Of a DNA stretch of 64,000 bases, positions 37,377 to 48,322 are shown piece by piece (position 1 is the first letter of the stretch; the number at the start of each line of letters is the position of its first letter). The translations under genes were made by a program, and so were the position numbers. The notes below the pieces were generated by a model. The model searched no databases, was not told the DNA's origin, and saw only the letters and a list, made by a program, of their open reading frames with translations. Origin of the DNA: Climacteris rufus (lineage: Eukaryota; Chordata; Aves; Passeriformes; Climacteridae); contig VZRZ01001925.1 in NCBI GenBank assembly GCA_013398175.1, positions 3,357,649 through 3,421,648 on the forward strand. Direction: 5' to 3'.

Positions 37377-40300
37377 GCTGCCTGCGCTGCAGGAGCAGCA
37401 TTAGACTGATGGCTTCACGCAGGCACGCTAAGTGTTGTTCTATTTCTGTGATTTGCTCTTCTTCACAAGCTGTTGGTCTCTCGGATGCCAAAACACTCCG
37501 TGTAGCATAGGCAAAGACTCAGATTTTTCTCTTTTATTAAAATCTTCACCAACAGCACCCCAGTGCCAGGTATATTTACCATTTTTCCCAGTTCACCTGA
37601 AGTAATTGCATCTACTATTCCTTCCCAGTCTGATCGATATCCTGGTAAATAAGATAACCTGTCAGGTTTGGTGTCACTACAGCCAAAGGTACTTCAGCAA
37701 TGAAATTCTTTTGCTGAAAAAATAAATGCCTCTCGCCAAATCTGAGGATGCTGTGACCTCTCATTAGTGACCTGAGTGACTCATCTCCTTTTGAGTGCAC
37801 ACTGCAGCCTCCCACCGCGCTGTAGAAGATGCTCCACAAAGTCCCGCTGTTGGGTGCCTGGAGTAATGGGGAGCCAAGTCCTGCGGGATCCTCCTGCTCT
37901 CGCTGCTTCTCCTCTGGCTTCACACATGCTCTTCACACCTTGCCTGGGCCTGGGGGCTCTCACATTATTGCCATGCCCTGTTTGCCCAGCGGGCACCCCG
38001 TGCTCCATCCCAGTCCCACAGCGATGTCCCCAGGCCCCGTGTGCAGCAGCTCCCGCTCTCCCAGGCTGTGCAGATCTGACACAAAGGCTCGAGCCCCTGT
38101 TGTCTGCACAGGGCAGCCAGCCCACACTTGTTTAGCAATCAGCACTCCACTGGCCGTGTTGACACCCCTGCACTGAGTCAGAGCCAGATTTTAGCTAATC
38201 CGTGCAAAAGGAAATAAAGAATTAATCAGAGTTGAGTTCCATGCATTTAGATGTTGATGATAGCAATATTTTCTTCTTGCAGAGCATTCTGCATGCCAAG
38301 AAAAATCAGTTTTGCATTTTGGAGGAAGAAAGTGATTGTATATCTGTGCATCTGTACTTGTGTCTGTTATTTCTGCCTGACTGGCTTCTCTGGGCTGTCA
38401 GCTCAAAAGTTCTCTGTAACATAACAAATCTTGACTGTGTTTGCAACATATCTTCAACCAAGAGGAGTTTATTTAATGAAGCAAGAAATGCTGCCAAATT
38501 TCCAGGCTTGATCTTGATCCCATTAGTGTCAGCAGAAGAATTCCCACCATGTTTGATTTGTTGGTTTGGTCTAATCTGGGTAAAGAAGTTAAAAATCAGC
38601 TTTCAGCTTGGTTTTGCAGACAAGATCATTGCTCCACCCTGCTATACCAGAGAGGCTGTAAGAAAAGCAGAGTGTGCAGGTGGGATTCCTCTCAGCTGCT
38701 TTTAGGCACCTTCAAAGTCTGCCAAGAGATAGCCAAGGAAGGGAACGAGGAATGTTCAGCTCATCATAAGCCAGGAGCCCAAAAGAGGTGATGGTTCAGG
38801 ATGTAACCAGGGCACAGCAACTCCAGTGGCACTGCCCCCCTCCTGCCAGCAGCAAATGCTTGTGCATGGGCCTGCCAGCTGCTGGCAGAGTGTTGGGAGA
38901 AGGGGAAGGGGGATTATGACAGCTCCCCACTTTCCCTGTCCCTTTACCCATTCCCAAACATGTCCTTCCCATGCCACAGGTGGGAACTGGGAGCTGCCCA
39001 TGCTGGTTGCTCCTGGGACAACCCCACCCTCTGGTCCCAGGGGATGGAGAACCCTGGGGAGGTTTTGAGGGGTCAGCAGTGCCCACATTTTGAGCAGGAT
39101 CCCTGCAGAGACCATGCACCTCAGTGTCCCACAGAGAGCAGCACCTGCTCTTTGGGAGGGAAGCAGCCTCCCTGGCAGCAAGGGCAGGAAGGAGGGATGG
39201 AGGAGGGAAGGCTGGAGGAAGGAGGGCTGTTTTGTTACCCCAAAGAGTTGTGAAGAGGCTCATGTGCCAGTGGTTGACCTTTAACTACACACACGACTAA
39301 TAGAGGGGAAGGAGCTCATTTCCCCCACTCCCAGTGAGAAGCAGCATTGTCTGAGAATCAAGGGGACTGCAAAGCAAGAGACTGAAAACAAATTAAAAAT
39401 CCCACCCCAAATATCTGACACATCAGCCCAAAACAGATCCTTATTGACTTTTGCAGATGCAGAACACAGAAATACGAGCAGATTTGACTGCTACTGTCCC
39501 TGGGACTCAGAGATGCTTCTCAGAATACAGAGCTTTAAATCATCATTAACAGTGATGGGAGGAGGCACTGGAGAAGACATATCTGGGCACAGGGGTGCAG
39601 GGGGTGAGAGCGTGCTTTGCTGGCACTTCCTACAGAGTGCTCCCTCCCCAGCATGTGGTGATTCTTTACTTCAGTCAATCCTGCCCAAAGTGGGGTGCAG
39701 TGACAGGGTGCTGCAGCTCCCATGGGCTGTGGGAGCCAAAGCTTCTTCTGTGGGGAGCTGTAGCATCCTAGATAGGATCCATGTGTGAAGATGGAAGAGC
39801 TGGACAGCCTTCAGAGGTGTGGGTGTTTTTTCAGGAAAGGAGAAGAGATCAGAGCTTTGGAGAAGCCCAGATCTGGGGAGTGCGTGCAGGGAGCAGGGAC
39901 CAGATCTGCTCCTAATGTCTCAATCTTCCTGCTACAGAGACAGAAGATCTCATTGGTGAATTTAACCTTTACCTTTGGGTTTCCTCTGGATGAGGGAGCT
40001 GGATATTTCAAGCTCTGCTGGACCCCTGACTGGTGCTGGGCAGACTCCTCAGTGCGTGCCTGTCGCAGATGGCAGTGCCCTGCAGTTCCCTGTCAGCAGT
40101 TCCCTGTCTGCAGAGCACTGGGAAGCTCATCCCCACTCCCCAAGCAGGCAGGCCCCTGCTCCAACCCGCAGGCCAGCTGGCTCCCAGGTTCCTACAAAGC
40201 TTTAAAAGAAGCCAGACGACTCACAACTGAAAGCATGAGGTGTTTATTTGCATTGCAGACAGATTAACTGTGCTGAAAGCCAGCTGTGCTCCCTCCACGG

Positions 40301-40990
40301 CCCAGCAAAGGTGGGACCGTGTGAGGAACAGCTGATGGAGAGCAATGTTAGGAAAAGAGCACAACATCCATCTGTGGGCCAGTGCTTTCCAGAAGTGGCT
40401 GATTTAACTAACATTCCACTTCCTCCAGCTGGGCTGCAAAAGCTGCTGTGCTGCAAATCACATTATTGAACTGAAATGTTCGGGCTGTTTGTGGTGGGCA
40501 AACACCAAAAGCAGAAACAAAAATACTGCTTGGGAGGCTCTGCTCACCCCAAAGCAGAGATCCCCCAGCCCTGGTGATGACAGACAGCTGCCCACCATCA
40601 AATCCTGCCTTTACAAGCCTTCAAGCCATCTCTGCCTCTTTTTTTTTTTTTGCACATCATTTTTACAAGTCACATCTAATGCCCTTGCAAGGCTGGATGT
40701 GAGATGCAAGCACCCACCTGAAGATCTGCAAACTCTCCTGCCATTTGTTTGCTGAAAGCAGAAGTTCAGGCTACTGCAGTCATTTGCCTTCCAAAATAAA
40801 ACCCCAACTAACAGCCTCCAAAGCCCATTTGTTGGTGTCTGCTATATGCTCTTCCAAAAGAGAGTGAGTAATGCCAAAAATGGTTTTCTCTTCTGCAAAG
40901 GAGGTGGGCAGTAGAAGATCCCACAGATCCTGAAGCAGCTCAGTCACTCAGGAGCTGGCACAGCTTAGTCATGTACTTAAGATCTGATTT

Positions 40991-40996
40991 TTTAAT
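40991..40996 (-). other. Candidate poly(A) signal of the P2Y1-like receptor
   Basis: Reads ATTAAA on the minus strand, about 540 bases after the stop. A canonical AATAAA on the same strand lies at 40243-40248, about 1.3 kb after the stop. Which one is used cannot be told. Confidence 0.35.
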
Positions 40997-41538
40997 GACT
41001 ATTTCCATTTCCAAAGCGCTTCCCCTCCTGCAAAAATTCACCCTCTCAGCTGTCCTGTAATGCAGGATCTCTCCTTTGGTGAAAGAGGGAATCCTGTCTC
41101 AAACCCATGTCCAGCTGGGTAGAGGGCATGCAGTGGAGGGATGGAGGTTCCCTCCCATCCCTCAGTCACAGAGGAGCTGGGAAGCAAGGGGATGTGAACC
41201 AGCTCTGGCTGCTGCATGCAAGGCCGGAGAGAAATACTTTGAACTGGAGCAAATGTGATGTTCATCTCCAGGCACACTGCAGGCAAAATGGTTGGGTTGG
41301 GTAGCTTTGCTCTTAAAATCTGGTCCCAGTTTGCTCTCCAGTGCTGGCAGTCCTGTCTATCCCTTGTGTGGATAGGAGCCTGTGATGCTGCTGTTGCCAC
41401 CTCTGCAAAACAGGAGTCAAGGTGGGCGCTGCCCCAGGGAGGGGCCAAGCACAAGCTGATGCAGCAGAAGCGCAGGTGTCGGGTACCTCAGAGCTCACCA
41501 AAAGCCTCCCTCTTACAAATAATGGTGTTCCTCTTCTT

Positions 41539-42537
41539 CTAATCTCCCTGGCAAGAGGTTTTGCTCCTGAAGGGTGGCCTCAGACACTGTCTGGCGCTTT
41601 CGTGGATGGTCCTCATTCGTGACTTCCAGTCTTTGCTGGTGATCACATAGAGCAGGGGGTTGAGGGCACTGTTGAGGCTGGCCAGGCCCCGGCTCACCTG
41701 GTAGGAAACATAGACATTCTTAAAAGTCTGTGTGCAGGACCCTTGCAGCTGCCAGCCACGAAACAACAAATTGAGGTTCCTGAAGATGTGGTAGGGGAGG
41801 AAGCAGATGGAAAAGAGAACCATCACGAGAATCACCAGTCCGATGCTTCTTCTCCTGAGGCTGAGGTCCACGCTGTCGTTCCTGCAGAGCACGAACACCA
41901 CGTGGCAGTAGCAGCCGATGATGATGAGGAAGGGGATGACGAACCCAGTCACGGTGACAGCCAAGGTGTAGGGCAAGTAAACGCCCAGGCTGTCGTTTCC
42001 CGTCGTGTCGTAGCACTGCCTCCCCGTGTCGTCCGTCTTGCCGAAGGCGAGATCGGGAGCTATCTGTGCAATGACCCACACCCAGACCGCCAGGCTGAGC
42101 CACGCCGAAGAGGAGGCACCCTGGCACCTGCCCCGCGCCTTCATGGGGTGCACGATGCCCAGGTAGCGGTGGATGCTGATGCAGGTGAGGAAGCCGATGC
42201 TGGCGTAGAGGTTGACGTGGAAGAGGCTGCGGGTGAGCCGGCACCAGGCCTGCCCGAAGAGCCACACCCTGCCCCGCAGGTAGTAGCTGACGAGGAAGGG
42301 CAGTGTGCTGACGTACAGCAGGTCAGCCAGCCCCAGGTTGCCCACCAGCAGGCTGAGGGGCTGCCGGGCGCCCTGCCGCCGGCCCGTGCACAGGTGCCAC
42401 AGCCCCAGCGCGTTCCCCAGCAGCCCCAGCGGGATCACGGTGAGGTACACGGCGGGCAGGAAGCGCTGGGCGAAGGCGGCATCCACGCGGCAAAAATCCC
42501 CGGTGCCATTGCCGGGCCCCGCGGGGACAGCGGCCAT
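41539..42537 (-). CDS. P2Y1-like purinergic G-protein-coupled receptor, single coding exon
   Basis: A class A GPCR of 332 residues with seven hydrophobic segments and closest resemblance to P2Y1. The likely ligand is an extracellular nucleotide (inference). Visible signatures: an N-glycosylation site at N10; TM2 with NLGLADLLYV; C99 and C175 for the conserved disulfide; R103, matching P2Y1 R128; HVNLYASIGFLTCISIHRYL at 108-127 with HRY in place of DRY; CYDTT at 175-179; H250-x-x-R253 in TM6; and Q280-x-x-R283 with GLASLNSALNPLLY in TM7. C16 and C268 could form the second P2Y disulfide. The start is taken at 42537, just before the N-terminal domain of usual length. The frame stays open for 83 more codons upstream, but that part is GC-rich and low-complexity. 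It lies between KCNK15 and CCN5, where I know of no human gene. The exact subtype name is uncertain. Confidence 0.9.
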   Translation of the reverse strand: MAAVPAGPGNGTGDFCRVDAAFAQRFLPAVYLTVIPLGLLGNALGLWHLCTGRRQGARQPLSLLVGNLGLADLLYVSTLPFLVSYYLRGRVWLFGQAWCRLTRSLFHVNLYASIGFLTCISIHRYLGIVHPMKARGRCQGASSSAWLSLAVWVWVIAQIAPDLAFGKTDDTGRQCYDTTGNDSLGVYLPYTLAVTVTGFVIPFLIIIGCYCHVVFVLCRNDSVDLSLRRRSIGLVILVMVLFSICFLPYHIFRNLNLLFRGWQLQGSCTQTFKNVYVSYQVSRGLASLNSALNPLLYVITSKDWKSRMRTIHESARQCLRPPFRSKTSCQGD

Positions 42538-43000
42538 GGGGCGGCGGCTGCGGGCAGCGCTGCGAGGCTCCGGGGCCGCGGCACGGAGCTCCTCCGGCAC
42601 AGGCTGCGGCTCCCCGAGCCCCGCCGCTCCTGCCGAGCCCGGGCTGCGGCTTCGGGGCGCTGGACTTTCCCCCGGAGCACGGGGAGGACGCGCCGAGGGC
42701 AGCCCCGGCACAGCGGCTTCCGTCACTCCCTCGGCGCCTCCCCCCAGCCCACTCGGGATGTTTAGGGCCGGACCGCCGGGACACACCCTGTCCGCTTTGG
42801 GTGCTGGGGGTGCTCCAGGGCAGCGGGAGATGTCAGAGGAGGGGAGCCAAAGCTTTCAGCCTGTTTCTGTTCTGTCCCACTCGCGGGGAGGAGGAACCTC
42901 CCAGTTTTCCAGACCGGGGGCTGAAAGCCTGCACCCCATGAGCCGCGCTCAGTTCCACCCCTGACAGCCTTTCTGCTGGCCGGGGCAGAGGGCAGGCGGA
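42538..43000 (-). promoter_or_regulatory. CpG-rich region at and upstream of the P2Y1-like receptor start
   Basis: GC-rich and CG-dense from inside the coding exon to about 43000, as expected for promoter and 5' UTR. The in-frame stretch up to 42786 has no stop but reads as proline, alanine and arginine low-complexity sequence, so I treat it as untranslated. Confidence 0.5.
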
Positions 43001-46000
43001 GACCGGCAGCGTTCCTTGGGGCTCTTGCTGCCGTGGGGCTCTTGCTGCCATCCCGGGTGCCGCAGCCAGGCTGCCTGCCCCCAGCACGGGCAGAGTGAGC
43101 CCTGCTCAAGAGCTGCCCCCTCCCTGCAGCTGCTCCAGCTGCCTATTTCTATATCCCTCCCCAAACACAAAACCCCTCTCCCCCTTCCTCCTTCGAGCCG
43201 TTCAGACCCGCGCAGGGAGGACGTGAGAGAAGGGCTGTGACCTTTTCTGTTACAGGGAACGTGACACAGAAGACACCCACATACGGTGAAATTGGGACAG
43301 AAGCTAAAACCGGTGACCCCAAAGCAGACCCCGAGGAAAGGCAGCCCCGACTGCATTGCTGAGCAGCTGCTGCCACATAAACGGGGCCAGAAATTACTTT
43401 TGTCTCCAGGCACGGGAGTTGACAGGTCAGCGATCAGCAGGGACAGGGTTTACCCTGAAAAGCCGTAGGAAAACGACCTTAGGAAAACAAATTCAGGTGA
43501 AGGACTGGGCCAGGAAGGGCAAGGGCCGCCTGCTTTCCGGGAATTGAATGTAGGCAGGGAGCGGGAGGAGGCTGATACACGAGCAGCCAGTGGGGAGCAG
43601 GAGGGAGAGTGAGTCCTGCCGAGCCATCCCAGCCGCACATCCCTCTTTGGGAGCAGCTGAACAGCTCTGCTGGACCACACGCAGGCACGGCAGTTCAGGG
43701 ACAGGGTGGGGAAGCCCAAGACACGTGGCGTGGTGGCAGCTGCTTGTTGGGAGTATCAGTGAGCTTGTTGACTTCAGAAACTGGAGCAGATACGTGGTGG
43801 GAAACGTTGTGTGTTATTTCCTGCCTCTGTCATAAAATCTCACCTCTACAAGTGTGCTAGAGAGGTGAAATGTAGAAGCTGTTTCTGTGGGGTGAGCATA
43901 TGGCTTTTCTGAGGTTTGCAGAGGCTCTGATGTGGCAGCCTGTGTGCTCCTGGAGTCGCAGCAGCAGAGGAGGGGGTCCATGGGCGTGCACCCCTCCAGG
44001 AAGTGATTGTCCATCCTGCCCAGCTCCTGCCCCCTTCACCTGTGTGCACTTTAGCTGCTTCTGCAGCCTGGGCTTGGGGTGGCACTTGCAGAGCTTTATG
44101 GAGGTGTGGAAGGGCAGCGAGACAAGAGGAACAGACTGCTGTCCCAGAGCATCAACCTTTGGGGAAACTGAGGCAGGGACAGCAGCTGGCTGGGAGGATT
44201 CTGTGATCATAGGAAGAGTTATGAGCTGCTCTCAGCAGTGAAAGGAAAAGCTTTCCCTGTCCCCAGAATGAAGGCTTGGAGCTGGTGCCTCCTGCCATGG
44301 GAAGAAAGGAGCAGGGCAGGGCATGGGCAGCACTGCCCATGAATGGCTGGAGCCCCCTGCCCTCCACATCTCCTGCTCCCTGCACCTGTTGGTGGTGCAT
44401 GCACAGAGCTTTTCTCTTGTGCCTGCCTCCTGTGTGTGTTAGGTGTTCGCTTGACCCACGGTTTCACTCACAATACAGGTGCTGCTGCGAGCTCTGCCCA
44501 AACATCCTGGATCAGGATGCTTCCCTCTGGCTCCCGGTTCTGGCAGGTGTCAGCAGTGCAACTGGCAAGGTGGGGACACAGGGCCAAACACATAACCTGA
44601 GTCATGGGTTTCCAGGAAATACAAAAACTGATCTGCTTTATCTTTTTTTTTTTTCTTTTTTTTCAATTGAGCACTGCACTCCTTTGCTCAGTTTCTGAAA
44701 ATGTTTCGCTCTAATGAGGGGCTCATCCAGCCCTCTATCACCTGGCTCTGTGTATTTAAAAATCATCAACCATGAGAACAGCTTGGAATAGAAATTCTGA
44801 TGCACGTTGTTTACTCATGCAGTTGGACAGCTTCCCTTCAGCTGCTGCTGCTTGCACTGCAATGAGCCCTAATCTGCTCATCACTGCCTCAGGCTGGCAA
44901 ACCCCAGGCCATGTCTGTGTGCAGATGTGCTTTGTGCCCTGAAAACAAGGGTGGAATTTCTTCTGGTTTGGAGATTTTCACCTTTGCTGGTTACTTGTGG
45001 ATGGCAGAATATTTCTCCGCTGCTCCACACGAGCAGGCAAAGCCAGGACCCTGCGTCAGAGACTGCAATAAACATGAGCCTCAAATAACCACGTTTCCAG
45101 GGTAGCAGGGCTTTAGAGGGAACGGCAAATATTGTGAGACTGGCAATCAAATTGCAAGAGTTGATTTCCCTGCATTCATAGGGAAAAATAACTCTGATTT
45201 ATTTGGAATCATTAATTTATTATTTAGATGTTTTCTGCTTAGTGAATCAGGGAGATATTCTGCAGGGAAAAAAAAAAAGATAATTAGAGCAGAGGTGTAT
45301 TGAGTCATTTGTTTGAGATGAGAATTGCAGATTTCTGCCTAAAAAGTGACCTTTTCATTTTTACCATCACCTGATCTGGGAGTGTGTGACAGCCTTGGCA
45401 GATCACTTGGCCTTGGTGGCTGAGTCCCAACATGCTTGAACAAGGACTGGCTTAAAAACAGGATTTTCAGTACACACAACATGTTTTATCCATGTCAGTC
45501 GAGGAACTGTTTGAAAGTCTGCAGGAGCCTTGTGTCACCACTTTTTTGGCATGGCCACCAGAGAACTAAAAAAGTCAACCAAAGCTGTGCATTCTGCGAT
45601 TTGCTGCCTGCTGGAGGTTCACTGTGTGCCCCATATCAAACAGAATTAATGATTTGTATTCAGGCTGAGCACCAGATGATTGCAGTAAATAATTCTCTTT
45701 GTAGGCAATGTTTTACTGCAAGAGCAGTGAGGTTTCCTTTTTTTTTTTTTTTTCTTAATGCCAAGAGGTGTCTGAACAGCATCTTTTACTTTCATTTTCT
45801 TGTAGGTTCTTAGAGGAGCTGGGGGAGTGTGTGAGTGCTTGCCTTAACCCTGCTGCCTTTCCTGCTTCTGGTGGGGAGGTTTTTCCCTGGGCTGGAGAGG
45901 GGAGCTCCCTCTGGCCTTCAGCCTTTTGCCCCTGCACCCCCAAATCTGCCCTGGCACACATTGCCCTGGGTCAGGAGGACACTCAGCTGGTGATGTTGGG

Positions 46001-48080
46001 GAGATCCCAGTCCAGGGGGACTGGAGGCAGTGTGGGCCTGGCAGAAGGAGGGAGGAGTTACAGAGAGGTTGGGCATTGATTTTTGGGAGGCTGAGAAGAG
46101 GGCTGTGCCTGGGGCTGCAGACCCCGCAGCAGTGCAGCCAGTGCCATGCCCTGCCCTGCTCTCCTGCACATCCTGACTCTGGAGACCTGGGCACTGCTAT
46201 GGCCAGGGCTGGTCCCATCACATGGTGGAGCTTATAGCTGGGTAAATGTAAAGGGGCACGATTTAATCATTTGATTCGCATTTTTTTTCATTTTTTCTTC
46301 TCTTACTCTAAGCAGTCGGAATTGAGGTGGCTCCAAGCTGCCCCACCCTGTGCCAGGACTTCCCTGCACCCACCAAGCTGGCCGTGAGCAGCAGGGCTGG
46401 GCCCACCCTGCACAGACAAGCTCCACATCTGAACGAGCACATCTTTATTTTTGGTTCCAGAAATACACATCTAAAAAGTCCATTTCTCACCTGGACACGT
46501 CACCCAAACCGCTGCTCCTTCTGGCCGCCCTTCTCTCCCTGCGGTGGGACCCGCGTTCCCCCTGCACGTTCGTGCGAGGCCATTAGAGGGCATTTGGGTT
46601 TCATTTTTCATCACCCAGGAGGACTTTTATTGGGAGAAAGTACAGCCGGAGCTGCCGAGCAGCTCTCCTGCGCCGACTCCTGCACGGCTGGAGCAGCTCC
46701 AGCCCGTCGGGAGACGGCCCCGACTCATCTTTGCGATTTGTTTTCTCCTCTTGCTGCTTTTCCTTTGGCCCCGGCTCCCCGGGAATGTGCTTGGATGGCA
46801 GGAGGTATGTCTGGTGCTGCGGAGCGGAGGCTCCGGTGTCTGAGCTCCTCGCTTGCCGGAGCCCTGCCAAACCACCAGCGCTTCGGAGGGGAGGAGGCCA
46901 GGCAGAGCGGGAAGGCTCCTGTTTGTTCTGGAGGGATGCGGGGAAGGTGAATTAGAGCTGCCATCAGGAGGACCCTGCCCGTGCCCGGGAAGGCGGCTGC
47001 TGGGTTCAGGGGTGGGTACCGTGGGACGGCTGAGCTCCTGCACGATCGAGCAGCTCAGCCTGGTGTGGCAGTGACCTGTGGGATGCAGCCTGATGGACCT
47101 GCTCCCTCCCTGGGGGGGCAGGGCATGAGGGTTCCCTCCAGGGATTTTGGTTTTCAGGTGCTGGAGATGGTCTCTCTTGAAGTCCCTGCAGTGCAGAGCT
47201 GCATGTTGTGGTGGAGGAGCAGCATCACCCCTTCAGAAGCCCCACTGATCCAGGCAAGGACCAATTCCTGCCTTCTTGGGTAGGTTTATGCTCGGGGCAG
47301 GGTTTCCCCATTTCCCATTTCATTCAGCCTAAGAAACTCGGGGATGCTGCCCGGTGACCCTGCCCGGGGCAGCAGGGTGCACGGAGGAGGCAGATGATGG
47401 GTGACACGGGGATCTTGTTCTCTGTTTCCATCCTCCTTTGCAGCCAGAGTCCATCCAAAGTCATTTCTTCTCTATTTTCCCAATGGAAACATCCTCCATC
47501 TTCACCGTAAGCACAGTGCCATGGGTTTGTGCCAGACTCTTTGCCGGGATGAGGCGTTGGCTCCGGGCTGAATCCGGGGTGGGCACTGCTACAAACGACC
47601 TCCTCTTCCTCTCTGGAAAGGCAGAGTGGAGAGTGATGGAGAGATGGAGGGGGGTGGTGGTGTGTCCCCCACATCTCGGGGCAGGGGCATGTGGCAGTGC
47701 AGGGAGAAAGAAGCGGGCAGAAAGCGCTGCCTTCAGGGCAGATTCACACCGTGTCCACACTGGGGCCGTGCCAGGCTGGGAAGGGTATCAGAACCACCTC
47801 CAGGGTGTGCCCAGGGAGCCAGGCAGGAGCTGCAGATGCATCTCTGGCCATGGGGGCAGGCCAGGCTCACCTGTGCGGGATCCACAGTGCTCCTGGATTC
47901 AGACATCCAGGGAGCCCAAAAGTCAGGTCTGCACCTGCCAGTGGCTGTTTTCCAAGGAAAGTTTCAGGAGATGGTTTATCTGTCCCTGAGCCACTGCCAG
48001 CTCACGGCTGAGGACGGGTGATGGGATGCCGACAGGTAAGTGGGGGTCCCGTGGCTCGTGTTGGTTGGCACCTCTCTATG
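43001..48080. other. Intergenic DNA between CCN5 and the P2Y1-like receptor
   Basis: I recognise no gene. Minus-strand AATAAA hexamers at 46626-46631 and 46444-46449 are candidates for the CCN5 3' end, which would give a 1.4-1.6 kb UTR. Long T runs occur near 44640-44665 and 45739-45755. I looked here for a CCN CT-domain exon on the minus strand (a VCTDGRCC-like motif) and did not see one. Confidence 0.55.
46626..46631 (-). other. Candidate CCN5 polyadenylation signal
   Basis: Reads AATAAA on the minus strand, the first canonical hexamer I find after the CCN5 stop, about 1.45 kb downstream. A second copy is at 46444-46449. Confidence 0.35.
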
Positions 48081-48322
48081 TCAGTCGGAATTGTTGGCCA
48101 GAGGCAGCAGCTCCACCCTTTCCTCACTTACCGGGAACGGCGGCGGCAGCGCCGGGCAGGGTCTGACCATGCAGAGCCGCCTCTGCGTCTCCAGCCGGCA
48201 GTAGCGGTTCTGGTTGGAGACGCGGGTGGCGAAGCCCACGCCGCAGGTGGCCGAGCAGGCGCTCCACTCCGTGCCCCACTCCTGGCAGGGGTACGGCAGC
48301 AGCGGGGACGCTGCCCCGGGGG
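48081..48322 (-). CDS. CCN5: CCN5 coding exon 4, TSP1 module and C terminus
   Basis: The acceptor is tttctttcag ending at 48323. It encodes the TSP1 repeat CQEWGTEWSACSATCGVGFA to LCMVRPC, then a tail PALPPPFPVSEERVELLPLA ending NNSD. The last 17 codons lie beyond a GTAAGT sequence at 48131-48126. Confidence 0.92.

Larger units (their letters stand above)
30656..41538. other. Intergenic DNA between KCNK15 and the P2Y1-like receptor
   Basis: I recognise no coding exon or RNA gene here. It contains a CR1 fragment (31170-31395), a GC-rich patch at about 35400-35520, a second GC-rich patch at about 37070-37330 followed by an 11-bp tandem repeat, and minus-strand poly(A) hexamers at 40991-40996 and 40243-40248 that may end the receptor transcript. 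Confidence 0.6.

Noticed and set aside
41743..42765. 340-codon plus-strand open frame
   Set aside because: Antisense shadow of the P2Y1-like receptor, with no domain of its own.
46300..48080. Search for a CCN5 CT-domain (cystine-knot) exon downstream of the TSP1 exon
   Set aside because: No cysteine pattern like VCTDGRCC was seen on the minus strand, and the four-exon product already matches human CCN5 in length.
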